A program made the position numbers and the translations under genes. The notes under the pieces are model-generated. The model saw only the letters and a list, made by a program, of their open reading frames with translations, ran no database searches and was not told the origin of the DNA. A stretch of 64,000 nt of DNA from Saturnia japonica (Eukaryota > Arthropoda > Insecta > Lepidoptera > Saturniidae): the NCBI GenBank assembly GCA_033032175.1, contig CM065322.1, forward strand, positions 8,060,001-8,124,000, read 5' to 3'. Positions 13,085 through 23,590 of this stretch are shown here, one piece after another. Within the stretch, counting starts at the first letter, position 1; each line of letters starts with the position of its first letter.

Positions 13085-13300
13085 TGTATGTATAATATAC
13101 ACTAACTGGGTCGGTAGACGTTGTTCTACCCATTCCGATAGTTAATGGCTCGACCACAGTGCCACCCAGGGACCTCTTTACCCGGTTGTTCAAGGGGTGC
13201 GAGGAACCCGGGCGCAGAGTCCTGTTAGGTATCTACTAGTCTACCACAACAACACTGTAATCCACGAAAACGCGAGCACAACATATTTTAGGTCAACCAT
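13085..13300. repeat. Fragments of dispersed repeats B and C
   Basis: 13090-13175 (gttgttctaccc, ccacagtgccaccc) matches repeat B copies at about 3000-3190 and 54640-54960. 13180-13300 (caaggggtgcgagg, aggtatctactag, tgtaatccacg) matches about 59040-59180 (repeat C). Confidence 0.6.
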
Positions 13301-14473
13301 GGGTCCAAGACTTGACAAACTAGACCATTATAAGTAGGTATAGAATGAAAAGATAATGATCAAATGACATCATTCAAAAATATTCCAACTGAAAAGCCTG
13401 ATAAATTGTGTTAGATGTATGATTATCAGTTTTTTAGGGAAATAATGTAATGAATCCTTAAAAAAATACATTGCGTTTTTGGTTAAAACAGCGGGGAGGG
13501 TGGCACGATAACTTTCGCACTCCGGTGCCGAATATGTATAAGAGGGCTCTGGTGCCACCTATCGGTTCGCCACATATCTATAAACCTTCGTCGTCTCGAT
13601 AAAACAAATACGTTATGTAAGTAAAAGCTCAATCGGTCAAGTTGTTCAGAAGTTATAGAATCACTAACAGATGTACAGTATGCACACGACATTTTTATTT
13701 ATAAGTTAATATATAAGTTTATATAAACTTAATTTAGTTCAAATATCTGGTTAATTTTACAAGTAAATTATATTTTTTATTTAAGACTTTATATAATGTG
13801 ATTTATTTATGAACCATGTCAAGAAAGATATCGAGATAAGCTAAATAAAACTCTTTGCAACATACTATGAAAATATAAATATATACGCAAATACTTTAAC
13901 GCACATGTAATCGTAATTCCTACTTAACACTGTTCATCCAACAATAACAATCATGTAATTTGGTAATTTGTCTTGATGATAATAAAAGTTATTAGTTATT
14001 ATTTACATAACATAATACTGTAGGTTTTCGTGGTTATTTTAGACTCGCAGCCACTATAGCAAGACCGCCCCCTTTCTTAATAGAAGGCAATTATGGGACT
14101 TTATGGTGATCAACTTATGCCTAACATAGCATTCCCAAGTAGGGCTGATGTCAGGTAGGTGGCCGGTTGTAAAACTTAAGCCAAAACTATTACAGCATGG
14201 AAACGAATAGTACCCCATCTAGTATGGAATAAGGGCAAGAAGAATAGAATAATGTGAATTAAATATAAAATATATCTTTAAACATATATCCTAGTTGCAA
14301 TAACATGCATAAATTATTGGTAACATATAGAGTATCACCTAAATATCATGTCGCCGCCCTGCGTCGTGCAATCAATCACAGCAAGCAATCAATTACAGCG
14401 CTCGGGGGATATCGAGGCTTCAGTACCACACCACCGTTCTTCAAAACCAAGGGTGCTTGCGCCCATGCCCGGA
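13301..14473. other. No gene seen
   Basis: AT-rich. 14040-14245 holds a repeat scrap that shares tatggaataagggcaagaag with the LINE piece at 36450. ORFs here are short and featureless. Confidence 0.55.
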
Positions 14474-14502
14474 ATACCTTTATATATATATATATATATA
14501 TA
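14474..14502. repeat. AT microsatellite
   Basis: Run of alternating T and A at the left edge of the Tc1 element. Confidence 0.9.
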
Positions 14503-15842
14503 CACTCATCAAAAAAGTCTAAGCAACATGTACTAATTTAAATTTTAGGATGGTTCTTCACATTATAACGTATTTTATTTTTAAAATAATATCTTTAGGG
14601 TTCTATGATGTAAAAATAACAGCTGTTGTCTTTATAAGTTCTATTAATAACAGAAATGAACAATATTAGAATATACTGTAGAAACTAAGATACATAAGAA
14701 ACTAAATTTTTTTCTTACAAAATGAAATTTCTAAAGAAAATGTAATTATTGTGAAAGAAAAGAACAATTTAATACAAGGTATGGACTCCTCTGCTATTCA
14801 GAACTTGTCGGCAACGATTATTCATTGAATTAATGAGACTGTTTATGTCATCTTGCGGTATTCGCTCCCAATGGAATTGTAGCAAATCCTTCAGCTGTTG
14901 GGTTGTTGTCGCTCCGTCCAAGTCCTTCAAAACACGTCTCTGGAGCATGTCCCATGCGTACTCGATGGGGTTGAGATCTGGCGATCGTGCAGGCCAGGGC
15001 AATACCCGGATGTTCTCCGTTGCAAAGTATTCACTGGTTCGCCGAGCTGTATGTGAACGCGCATTGTCATGCATTAACCTAAAATCGGAGCCAAAGGTTT
15101 GTGCAAATGGGTAGACATAAGGTCTGAGAATATCCTCAATGTAATTTTCAGCATTCATGTTTCCATTTACAAAAACGAGCTCAGTTCGCCTGTTCTTCAT
15201 AATACCCGCCCATAACATAACTGTTGAGCCGCTGTATGGATGAACTTCCTGAACGCACCTGAGCCTTTCAGTATTTCCGGGCCGACGATACACTTGCACC
15301 CTTCTTATATTAGGCTTAAACCCGAATCGCGACTCATCGGAAAACATAATTTTATCCCATTGTTTCTGGGTCCATGTTATGCGTTCTCTACACCATTCAT
15401 ATCGACGAGCGCGATTCCCGTGACGTATCGGTGGGCACCTGATTGGGCGTCAAGCTCGTAGGCCGTACTCATGCAGTCGATTTCGCACCGTTTGAGGACT
15501 TACATCAACACCACTTGAAATTTGTAGCCTCAAACTTATCTCTCGAGCGGTTAACATCGGCTGGCGTCTTGCAGTCAGTTGTATGTACCGGTCTTGCCGA
15601 GTGGTTGTACTCCTTTTACGGCCTGGATGCTGTTCAGCGGGTTCTCCTGTATTATTGTAGCGCTGCCAAAGACGACAAATAACACTTCTATGAATGCCAA
15701 AATGTCGAGATACCTGAGATTGATTACTTCCCGCTTGCAACATCCCTACAGCTCTTTGCATTTCATCTGCCATCCATATAACGATAACTCTCTATAACGA
15801 CAAAAAATGCTCAGTCCCTTGAGTTTCGTTATAAAGAGTTTA

Positions 15843-15846
<4 letters not shown>
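14503..15846 (-). mobile_element. Tc1-like DNA transposon in a TA microsatellite
   Basis: Sits between (AT)n runs on both sides (about 14474-14502 and 15847-15887), as expected for TA-targeting elements. It contains one transposase gene on the minus strand. The left end starts cactcatcaaaaaagtctaag, but the right end (15773-15846) is a copy of the end of the MITE at 22318-22391 and is not an inverted copy of the left end, so the element is chimeric or has lost one terminus. Confidence 0.82.
14769..15773 (-). pseudogene. Tc1-like DD34E transposase with one nonsense codon
   Basis: The frame is 334 codons long, full length for Tc1 transposases. It starts MADEMQRAVGMLQAGSNQSQ with a helix-turn-helix DNA-binding region, then the catalytic triad in SDESRF, HDNARSHTA and NPIEYAWD; 34 residues separate the second Asp from the Glu (DD34E). 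The only break is an in-frame TGA at 15450-15452, directly after EYGLRA, where related proteins have Arg (a CGA to TGA change would explain it). No frameshift. Otherwise this would cut and paste DNA at TA sites. Confidence 0.9.

Positions 15847-15887
<41 letters not shown>
15847..15887. repeat. AT microsatellite
   Basis: About 40 bases of alternating A and T at the right edge of the Tc1 element; target site for the insertion. Confidence 0.9.
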
Positions 15888-15891
<4 letters not shown>

Positions 15892-16054
15892 CCTTTTATC
15901 TTCATAATAAACTGAAAAATTGTTTATTATTGTGGCAAGAATAGTGATCGTTTCTTCAGCGAGTTTTTAAAGTTATTTTTTTGTAATATCGGTAGAATAT
16001 ATTTTTTAGAGCACGTTTATTCTTATTTAGTTTAATTTTAAAATAACTACATAC

Positions 16055-16151
16055 TTTTTTTTTTCTTTTTAGAACTGACTACACTGTAAGCCTTAGGAGC
16101 CCTATCCAAAAATAGAGCCGCTGCGGCTTTTACAGCTTCACCGGACTTGTC
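16055..16151 (-). mobile_element. Very short LINE 3' end with target duplication
   Basis: Poly(T) then gaactgactacactgtaagc and agccgctgcggc, ending caccggacttg. Flanked by the 12-base duplication ATAACTACATAC (16043-16054 and 16152-16163). This is a 97-base, 5'-truncated minus-strand copy of the same element as at 60702-61296. Confidence 0.85.
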
Positions 16152-16704
16152 ATAACTACATACGTACAATTTTTGCACTTATATGCCTGCAGCTTCATGC
16201 TGGGACCAGGGATCATCATGGAATATTCGACCACTTAAAATACTTATTTATTGTGTCTCTTTGTATTTTTTATATTTATATTTGTAGTGTGTATGTCGAA
16301 TAAATGTTTTATATATTTTTATCACTCCAGTTAATATCAAATTTAGTTGACGATAGGTTAGTTTTACGATTAAAGCGCTTTAATTTTTTAGGTAGTTATA
16401 CAATAAACAATAATTTTGAGTGAATTCTAATTACCTGGAAACGCGTGTGACGACCTTACAGATAATAACATAAAATAAGATAATCATGTACTTAGTAAGA
16501 AGTGAACGAAAAGGAGGCAACGGTAGTGTGTGCTCGTTAATGCGGGCGCGTTCCATCGAAGTTCGCAACCTTGCAGTGGTAAAACCACTTAAATTAAAAG
16601 TGAAAGTAACAAAAAGCTCCTCATAATGGTTACTCGGTTCGATTACCGGATCAAGTAGTGCGTCCTCAAGTAAAGTCCAATGTCACGAGCGGACGTGCAA
16701 CAGA

Positions 16705-16711
16705 TATAAAA
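16705..16711 (+). promoter_or_regulatory. TATA box of CPR-b
   Basis: TATAAAA, with a CAGT initiator about 31 bases downstream (A at 16736) and the ATG 67 bases downstream. Confidence 0.8.
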
Positions 16712-16771
16712 CAAGGCTTGTATTTTCGATTCGGCAGTTCCAACTCACAGTTGAACATAATCAGGTCAAAA

Positions 16772-17431
16772 ATGGCATTCAAGGTAAAATAATTATATAA
16801 TATTAGTTTAATCATTTTGTTACTTTCTCCTTCTTCGGGATTAATTGTAAAATAATATTTTTTGTTACAGTTTGTCGTGTTCACCTGCCTGATTGCTGTG
16901 GCACATGCTGGTTTTTTGCCGTCTGTGAGCTACTCATCACCTCTTTCTTACTCCACTCATGCGATCCAAGCAGCTCCTCTCGCGTACACTGCACCCGTAG
17001 CGTACGCCACTCCTGTTGTCAAAACAGCAGCCATCACCCCCGTTGCTAAAGTCGCTGTTGAGGAATACGATGCTCACCCTCAGTACAGTTTCTCCTATGA
17101 CGTACAAGACGGACACACTGGCGACTCCAAAACACAGCACGAAACTCGTGACGGTGACGTTGTCAAGGGTGCCTACTCAGTTGTCGATCCTGATGGTATA
17201 AAACGTACTGTAGAATACACTGCTGACCCTCACAACGGTTTCAACGCTGTAGTTCATAGGGAACCTCTCGGACACGTTACTAAAGTGGCTGCTGTCGCAC
17301 CCATTGCCAAGATCGCCGCTCCTGTCGCATACGCCGCTCCCGTCGCGTACTCCGCCGGCCCTGTTCTACACGCTGCCCCTGTAGCTTACTCTGCGCCCAT
17401 CGCTTACTCTTCCCCTCTTTACCACCATTAA
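16772..17431 (+). CDS. RR-2 cuticular protein (CPR-b), two exons
   Basis: Secreted chitin-binding cuticle protein. Exon 1 is 16772-16783 (MAFK, donor gtaaaa) and exon 2 is 16871-17431 (acceptor tttgttacag), giving 190 residues across an 87-base phase-0 intron. Signal peptide [17 protein letters not shown], then an Ala-Pro-Val rich arm. The RR-2 core begins at [16 protein letters not shown], followed by [29 protein letters not shown] and [13 protein letters not shown]. The C-terminal arm repeats A-A-P-V-A-Y and ends in YHH. TATA box at 16705-16711 with an initiator-like CAGT at 16735-16738; AATAAA at 17467-17472. Close paralog of CPR-d and CPR-e, but on the opposite strand. The ORF extending to 16862 includes intron bases and is not the true start. 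Confidence 0.95.
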
Positions 17432-17479
17432 GTTGATCCTGTGATATACTTGAATGCCATATTGTAAATAAAGAACATA

Positions 17480-18446
17480 TTTATTGTAAATAGTATATGC
17501 GATTTTATAATTTTAATGTGTAAGCCTACCTCATTAGTATGTGCATTGCAATATATCTTACCTACATGTTAATCGATATATTGTATCGAACTCACCAGTT
17601 TATAGTTTTTCCTAACATACTTTACATGCTCGTACTTGATTACATTACAAAATGATTAGCAAAAAATAATACCTATTTAAGTAAACTTGGAATTAAATTT
17701 TCTAAATACAAAGTTTCTTTCAAATCTTTAAACAGAAACGGATCTAACTATATCTATATATAAAAGGCTTCGTCTCGAGTGACTCATCATCGCCCAGACA
17801 AATTTACTGGGGATATAAATATGACACTTGGGGAGAATGATAATTTTATATTATGGGCATCGTTTAAAAAGGGATTTTTCGAAATTCAACTCCTAAGGAT
17901 GTGAAAAAGGGGGACAAAATTTGTATAGGAAATAATATTTCTGGGTTAAAAATTAACAAATAAATAATGTATAAATTCAATTATAAGCAAAAAATTGTAC
18001 AAATCTTAATTCTACGCGAGCGAAACCACTGGTGGTGAGCTTGTAGATATATAGAAGAGTTGTTCACTTGATAGTGTTAGATTAGATATAATAGTTATTT
18101 GAAATTGTTCATATGATTGCATTTGTGTAATAGAATTGGAAATGCTCATAAAAATTTTCTATCATTGTATTTTCGAGGCAGATTGTTGAGGCACGGTGGA
18201 GAAAAGTCATTAAATTTACTTTCACTGAACATAGCTTATGGTGCTGCAGAACCGAGACCACTATCACAAATATACAGAAAAGGATTATAAATTTTAAGAT
18301 TTCAAAGTGCAGCTACAACCAACCCATGTGAAGCCTCTTGCTTCTGCTATGAAAGTATCTTCATTTTACTTTTTTGATATTTCGAGCCAAGACATGAATT
18401 AATAGAAAATAATATCAAGTTACAGTAAAATAATATATGTATATTT
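17480..18446. other. No gene seen
   Basis: Between the ends of CPR-b and the TPR gene, which converge. Contains a dispersed repeat at about 17750-18050 (ctatatataaaaggcttcg to gcgagcgaaaccactggtgg). Confidence 0.6.
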
Positions 18447-18534
18447 TTTATTTAAATATTTTAATTAAAATATGCCAAAAAAATTTTTTTTAAAGAAACA
18501 GTGAAAACAATCAAGGGTACGATTCATACAAAAA

Positions 18535-20316
18535 TCAGATGTCAAATATCTGGAAACCAAGAGTACCAGACTTGGGTGGTGGGGGTAGGGCTTGTTCAGG
18601 TCCCGGGATAACGGATAACCCACGTTGACGTAATTTGCGACGTTCCGCATGGAAACCTCCAGCATCGGGTTTGCGCGGTAATACTGAAAATCGACGACCT
18701 GTTGGTACTGTCGACATGCGCTTGAATAGAACTTGTGTTTCGATCTTTTGTTCTTCGTCCATGACGCTCACAATCTGTTTCTCTCGTTGGACGATTGCCT
18801 TTCTCTCGTCTGCAGTTACCGCTTCTGCTGCCATTTCTCCACATTTCGCCAAGAAAGCCTGTACTCGTTCTGGATCCTGTAACTTCTTTGACCATTCAAA
18901 CGCGTCTTCCACTTGAATCCTCACTTCGTTTGAGTTACCTTGCTGCATATCGCCGCTCATTAGAACAAAACAACCATTTAACCACCACGTTGTGTTACCT
19001 AATTCATGAGCTTCACGCTGACACCGCTTAGCATAAAATTTGGCAAGTGCATAATTTTTCTGTGTACAAAGTAATCGCGATAATTCATACATCAACCAGC
19101 ACTTCATAGTTGAATTTTCACACATTTCAAGTGTCAGAACAACTTTCTCTGTAGCTTGCTTTATATCGATAAACTTCTGTGGGTAATTTGCCATAACAGA
19201 ATCAAATGAAGTGGGTCGACCCACTGGAAGTCCCATGAGGAAAGCGATACGCCGTCTATTACCACGTTCGCTGAGAGTATACGAGAGACGATGTTGTGAT
19301 AGATAGGCTTCTCCAACGGCTCTGTAAAGCCGGTCAGTGTAAAGCTCTTTATCTGGTAGCGTACGTGGAGTTTTATTGTCAAGGAACATTTGCATACGCT
19401 CGGCTTGTGCAATTACATCCATTACGCGGTTTGCTCTCAAACTCTTGTCTATTGCTTTCAGTAGACGCTCTGCAGTACGAGCTCCTATCTCACGTTCCTT
19501 GATCAATACAGCTTCCTTATACTTATTCTGATACTTTGATTCTGCTTTCTCCGCTAATTTAATTGAGTAATACGGCCGTTGAGAACGTAACATCTCCTGT
19601 CTTTCAGTAAGAGATCGTAGAGCTTCCTTTACTAAGGCCCTAAGTTCAATGCTACCGCCAACGTTAGCAGATTGTATACGAGGATCCTCTGTGAGCTCTT
19701 GGAGAAAAAACTTATCATACGCCATAGGACCAAGATATTTCATGGCAAGTACGCGTGCTAATGTTAAATGCTTTCTTGCTTCCATCTGAGTTAATTTACG
19801 TTTTTGTTCAAGTTTCGGAATTCGTGAGATATGCAAGGGTTTTTGTGGTTCATCCTCATCAGTACGGGTAGCTTCAGCTTGTTTAATGATAGGTAAAAAA
19901 TCTAACATTACGCTACCAGCATTTATGCCTATGCAATCTTGTATTGTCTCTAAACCTTGATTGATGCCTTCCATAAAGTAGGGCGGTTGCCGACGAGCTC
20001 GAGCTCCACGAAAATTCATAACAACAGATCGCTCAAAGTCAGACATTGTGTACATGGCACGAGATTGCATATTTCGCGCGTTCATATTCCTGGGTTCAAG
20101 TTTAAGTGCTAGTTCGGCATCCGAATATGCTTGTACTGGTTGGACTGCATCGGCACATACTTGGCTTCTCCCAGTTAAAGTTCTAACATCTTCAGGGTTA
20201 CTCTTAAACGCTTCATCGTAGGAAGCTTTTGCTTTTTCAAATTGTTCTAGACGGCGAAGGTAAGCGCCTCTTTCTCGATACACTGTTAAAGCACCGTATA
20301 ATTGCTTCTCTTCCAT
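18535..20316 (-). CDS. ODAD4: TPR protein like TTC25/ODAD4, outer dynein arm docking
   Basis: Uninterrupted 593-residue reading frame. N-terminal TPR units lie at about residues 10-115, including EQFEKAKASYDEAFKSNPED and AYSDAELALKLEPRN. The middle has FFLQELTEDP and LRSQRPYYSIKLAEKAESKY, and a second TPR block at about 400-500 contains CWLMYELSRLLCTQKNYALA and LGNTTWWLNGCFVL. This order matches TTC25 (ODAD4), which helps dock outer dynein arms on axonemal microtubules; in an insect that points to sperm flagella or sensory cilia (inference). An in-frame TAA 24 bases upstream fixes the start. No intron is seen. A TTTATT (AATAAA on the minus strand) lies at 18447-18452. It is the only non-cuticular complete gene here and sits between CPR-b and CPR-c. 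TPR assignment is firm; orthology is from recalled family sequence. Confidence 0.85.
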   Translation of the reverse strand: MEEKQLYGALTVYRERGAYLRRLEQFEKAKASYDEAFKSNPEDVRTLTGRSQVCADAVQPVQAYSDAELALKLEPRNMNARNMQSRAMYTMSDFERSVVMNFRGARARRQPPYFMEGINQGLETIQDCIGINAGSVMLDFLPIIKQAEATRTDEDEPQKPLHISRIPKLEQKRKLTQMEARKHLTLARVLAMKYLGPMAYDKFFLQELTEDPRIQSANVGGSIELRALVKEALRSLTERQEMLRSQRPYYSIKLAEKAESKYQNKYKEAVLIKEREIGARTAERLLKAIDKSLRANRVMDVIAQAERMQMFLDNKTPRTLPDKELYTDRLYRAVGEAYLSQHRLSYTLSERGNRRRIAFLMGLPVGRPTSFDSVMANYPQKFIDIKQATEKVVLTLEMCENSTMKCWLMYELSRLLCTQKNYALAKFYAKRCQREAHELGNTTWWLNGCFVLMSGDMQQGNSNEVRIQVEDAFEWSKKLQDPERVQAFLAKCGEMAAEAVTADERKAIVQREKQIVSVMDEEQKIETQVLFKRMSTVPTGRRFSVLPRKPDAGGFHAERRKLRQRGLSVIPGPEQALPPPPKSGTLGFQIFDI

Positions 20317-20339
20317 GTTGATTTGTTTAATTGGTTCTT

Positions 20340-21095
20340 ATACGAATAGTGTAAAATTTAATAAACGGTTATTTCTGCATATGACACAGTTGTCAGTAAT
20401 TTTTATCTTATCTATCAAGAAATGGTAGAGTAGTGTCATCTATGTTGCTAGCAATAAGTTTCAATGTGGTTATTAAGCTTTTTGAGGCATAAATTATTTA
20501 GGTAAGTACTTAATAAAATATAAGACGATGATTTAAATAAATATATAATATCTGTTTGATAGCGCGTTCGTACACTGCTTCGATAAACATATTTTCCTAC
20601 AATGAGCTTGCGGTTTCGGAGAGAGAAAACATCATAATGAAATCATAGCATAGTGGTAGGATTTGTTTAGAGCTCGTATGGCAGGATATCACCCTCATCT
20701 TAGAAAAATATTTAAAGCATCTATATAATCAGTGTGTTCCATTAACACAAGAACTAGTATTTTTTAAATTTAGTCATGTAATCTTCCTTGTATACATCGT
20801 CACAAAACATCACGTGCGATTGTGGTTAAACACTAGCTTATTATATATGATTAAATAATATATATCATAAAAATTACAATAATTTTTAGTCAATATAATA
20901 ATTATAAAACATCACATAGGTATCATCTTTTTACATTTAGTAAGATTGTCCGTTGGATTGATTAACTAAGATTGCCAAAAGGATAATCGAATTTTCATTT
21001 CATACAGTTTTAATAAAAATGAACATTCTATAAAATATGAATATGTAAATTCTAGTAACTATGAAAGACAGATATTTTTTCCTTTGTAAAAACTT
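20340..21095. other. No gene seen
   Basis: AT-rich spacer between the 5' end of the TPR gene and the 3' end of CPR-c. Promoter elements of the TPR gene should lie in its first 200 bases; no TATA box is clear. Confidence 0.55.
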
Positions 21096-21143
21096 TTTAT
21101 TGGCCATTAAATCAAATCAGTCCTCTTTAAGTATGCCGTACAT

Positions 21144-23147
21144 TTACAGAGCTACGAGCCTAGCCACGGGAGCAGGATAGGCGGCTGCCACTGGGGCTGC
21201 ATACGCGGCCGCTACGGGGGCGGCGTATGCGGCGGCTACGGGCGCGGTATAGCGCAAAGGAGCGCTGTAGGCAGCTGTGTATTTAGCTACTGGAGCAGCG
21301 ACTACAGGAGCAGCGGCTAGGCGAGCTGCAACGGGGGCAGTAGCGATGCGAGCTGGCACAACCGCGGGTTCCGCAACGACAGCAGGAGCTGCTGCTATCA
21401 GGGGCTCGTTGCGTACTACAGCGTTGAAACCATTGACAGAATCAGCTGAATAGTCAACAACACGGCGGGTTCCATCGGGTTCTACAAGAGAGTAGGATCC
21501 TTGCACTAAATCACCGTTGCGTTCTTCTGTTTGACTTTTATAGTCCCCTGTGAGAGAATCAGCCACATCGTATCCAAATCTGTACTGAGGGAGTGGGTCG
21601 AACTCTTCTAATCTCGCGGCCACTGGCGCTGCAGCTACTACGCGCTCCGCAAGTAGAGGAGCGGCGACCGCTGCTGGAGCAACACTGCCACGGACCAGAG
21701 CCACAAGGCAAGAGAAAACAATGAGCTAAAACAATATAAAACCATAAAAGGAGACTGTTCTAAATATCACAATGATCTTTCGTGTGTGTTACATTAACTG
21801 TACTTGAAACAGTGACACCGTTTTACGAGGACAAAAGTAGTAGATTGCGTAAGTGCATGTGCTGAGAAATTACAAACAAGCCGAGGATGCCTCGTTCGTC
21901 AAGGACGTGAGAGGCGTCATTTCTCGCATCCTAATCACTTAACAGTATTTGTTACTTTTACACTAGCTATGTTTAGCAGATTTTTCTGATATAAAAGAGA
22001 ACAGACAAACAATCAATTTTGTAATTTTCAAAATTATGTTAAAATTATATACTTTTTCTGTATAATTTTAATTAATTAATGAAAATGTAAAATTTTACCT
22101 ATTTCAGCATAAATCTATTGAAAAAAAAAGGATTAGATATAAATCTATACTAGTGGTGTGCCCGCGGCTCCGCACGCGTTGTTTATTACACAATAATTAT
22201 TTTCATCCCGTAATTTTACTCATATTATTGACAATTCATACAGCCTATCAGTTGTGGAATGTGTATAATTTTCATTAAAATTGGTTAACAATTATCAAAA
22301 TTGTTTTTTTTTACATACAGTGTAAACTCTTTATAACGAAACTCAAGGGACTGAGCATTTTTTGTCGTTATAGAGAGTTATCGTTATATGGAGTGAAGTT
22401 TCAATATGTGGGTTTTAACGCAAACCAACCAAGTTGGGCTCACTTCAACGTTATAGGGAGTTTATCGTTATAAAGGATAACGTTATAAAGAGTTTACACT
22501 GTATTTTTGAAACTATTATTGACGGTTCTTATAGCCTATGACGTATCCCGCCTACGAAATTGTGTCAAAAGTGGTTGAGAATTAATATAAAATTAATAAA
22601 ATATAGAATTAATTCAAAGTGTTTATGATAATTTTCATAGACCATCATTCACGGAATGTTTTATATTATACTATCTGAGTAAAAATTTCATCAAAACCGG
22701 TCAAGGACTAACGAAAATAGTATTTTTGTCGATTGTTTTTTTACGGTTTCTAAAAGTAATAATGGAATTTCTCATATCCTTTCAATTCATTCCTTTCATT
22801 TCCTTTCTGTGTACAAAATTTTATAAGAATCGGTCAAGCAGCTTTTGAGTTAAATTCGGACATACAAACAGACAGGCAAAAAAAATTTAAAGGTATATTT
22901 GTGATCAGTATCGTTCATATAGTATTTCTGTAAGTTTTGGAAAATTATGAAATGTACAGACAGAACTACAGGTGTATTCAAATTGGTCACGAATATGCCA
23001 TTAAAATTTTGTTGTCTGTCTGTTTGTATGTCGGATTTAACTCAAAAACGGATGTAAATAACTAATGCGTAGTAACAAACGCGTACGGAGCCGCGGGCAC
23101 ACCGCTAGTATAACTATAAAATTCAGATAAATTACCTTAACGGCCAT
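21144..23147 (-). CDS. RR-2 cuticular protein (CPR-c), two exons
   Basis: Secreted chitin-binding cuticle protein of about 197 residues. Exon 1 is 23136-23147 (MAVK, donor gtaat) and exon 2 is 21144-21725 (acceptor gttttag). Signal peptide [17 protein letters not shown]. The RR-2 core begins at [17 protein letters not shown], then [34 protein letters not shown] and [11 protein letters not shown]. The tail has three A-A-Y-A-A-P-V type repeats and ends RLVAL. The DPLPQY start and VEPDG/VDPDG turn make it closer to CPR-a and CPR-g than to CPR-b/d/e. TATA box at 23211-23218; TTTATT polyadenylation signal at 21096-21101. The 1.4-kb intron is filled by dispersed repeat A with a nested Tc1-type MITE. 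Confidence 0.93.
22150..23110. repeat. Dispersed repeat A, inverted pair inside the CPR-c intron
   Basis: Starts with CTAGTGGTGTGCCCGCGGCT and ends with the inverted form ACGGAGCCGCGGGCACACC. It looks like one longer copy (22150 to about 22920, ending at the GATCAGTA-type end) followed by a short inverted copy (about 22985-23110). Related copies lie at about 5018-5725 and 29312-29960, and a partial one at about 890-1000. All share a stretch with tcggatttaactcaaaaa. No coding capacity seen; class not assigned. Confidence 0.7.
22318..22501. mobile_element. Tc1/mariner-type MITE, 184 bp, nested in repeat A
   Basis: Perfect 21-base terminal inverted repeats beginning CAGTGTAAACTC are flanked by TA on both sides (22316-22317 and 22502-22503). 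TA duplication and this size are typical of non-autonomous Tc1/mariner elements. The first ~73 bases are almost identical to the right end of the Tc1 transposase element at 15773-15846. It interrupts repeat A in the CPR-c intron. Confidence 0.88.
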
Positions 23148-23210
23148 TTGTATTGCTGAAGATGAGGAGTAGAGTCAATAGTGACTATGCTCCTGTTAAG
23201 TCCGGTGGAG

Positions 23211-23218
23211 TATATATA
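23211..23218 (-). promoter_or_regulatory. TATA box of CPR-c
   Basis: TATATATA on the minus strand, about 64 bases upstream of the ATG at 23147. The GC-rich retroposon starts about 370 bases further upstream (23591). Confidence 0.72.
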
Positions 23219-23590
23219 GTAGCCAGTTATTGTGACACCGACGCGAAGCCCGCGCCGGCCACGGTATCGCGGCCCAAGTTCGCGCTTTGTATTATGTCTG
23301 CGCATCACTATGGTTGTGCTCGTAATTCGAAATGAGCGACAATTTGTCAATGACGGATAATTCGAACGCGTTCTTGACTTTCGGCCAATTATTATGAAAT
23401 GCCTCACACTCAAATAAATAAGATCATAGGATATGTTTCATATTGTATGAAGACTGAGTAAAATATTTTGAAAACTTTAAAATAAATATTGCTAAGTTAT
23501 AGAATTGGTAGTACTATCAGCTGACGGTGAAGGAAAACATAGAGAGAAAACTTAAACGCTTGATAAATGTTATTGTAGTACCACTACTTT

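Larger units (their letters stand above)
9656..13090 (-). mobile_element. RTE-like non-LTR retrotransposon, one frame with three nonsense codons
   Basis: Minus-strand element whose reading frame runs without a frameshift from about 13088 to 9703. It carries an N-terminal RNA-binding-like part (HPLTVTFTTLGNK, EDYPQHILEKRK), an APE endonuclease (KIGTYNVRSLSSIHRYLELK, ILGLSEIRKMG, ILGDFNAKIG, DHRLIRTTV), a linker, reverse transcriptase (NYRPISLLANIYKI, AGFRSGFSTLDHI, GFIDYSKAFDSI, GVSQGDPLSPKLFIAVLE, RFADDIVILS) and a C-terminal WQWAGHVLRYTDSRW block. In-frame stops lie at 12568-12570 (TAG), 11662-11664 (TAA) and 10903-10905 (TAG, where Trp is usual). The 5' end is missing and the 3' end runs into AATA-type repeats (about 9656-9680). 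The active-site FADD is intact, but the stops make it inactive as it stands. Confidence 0.9.
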
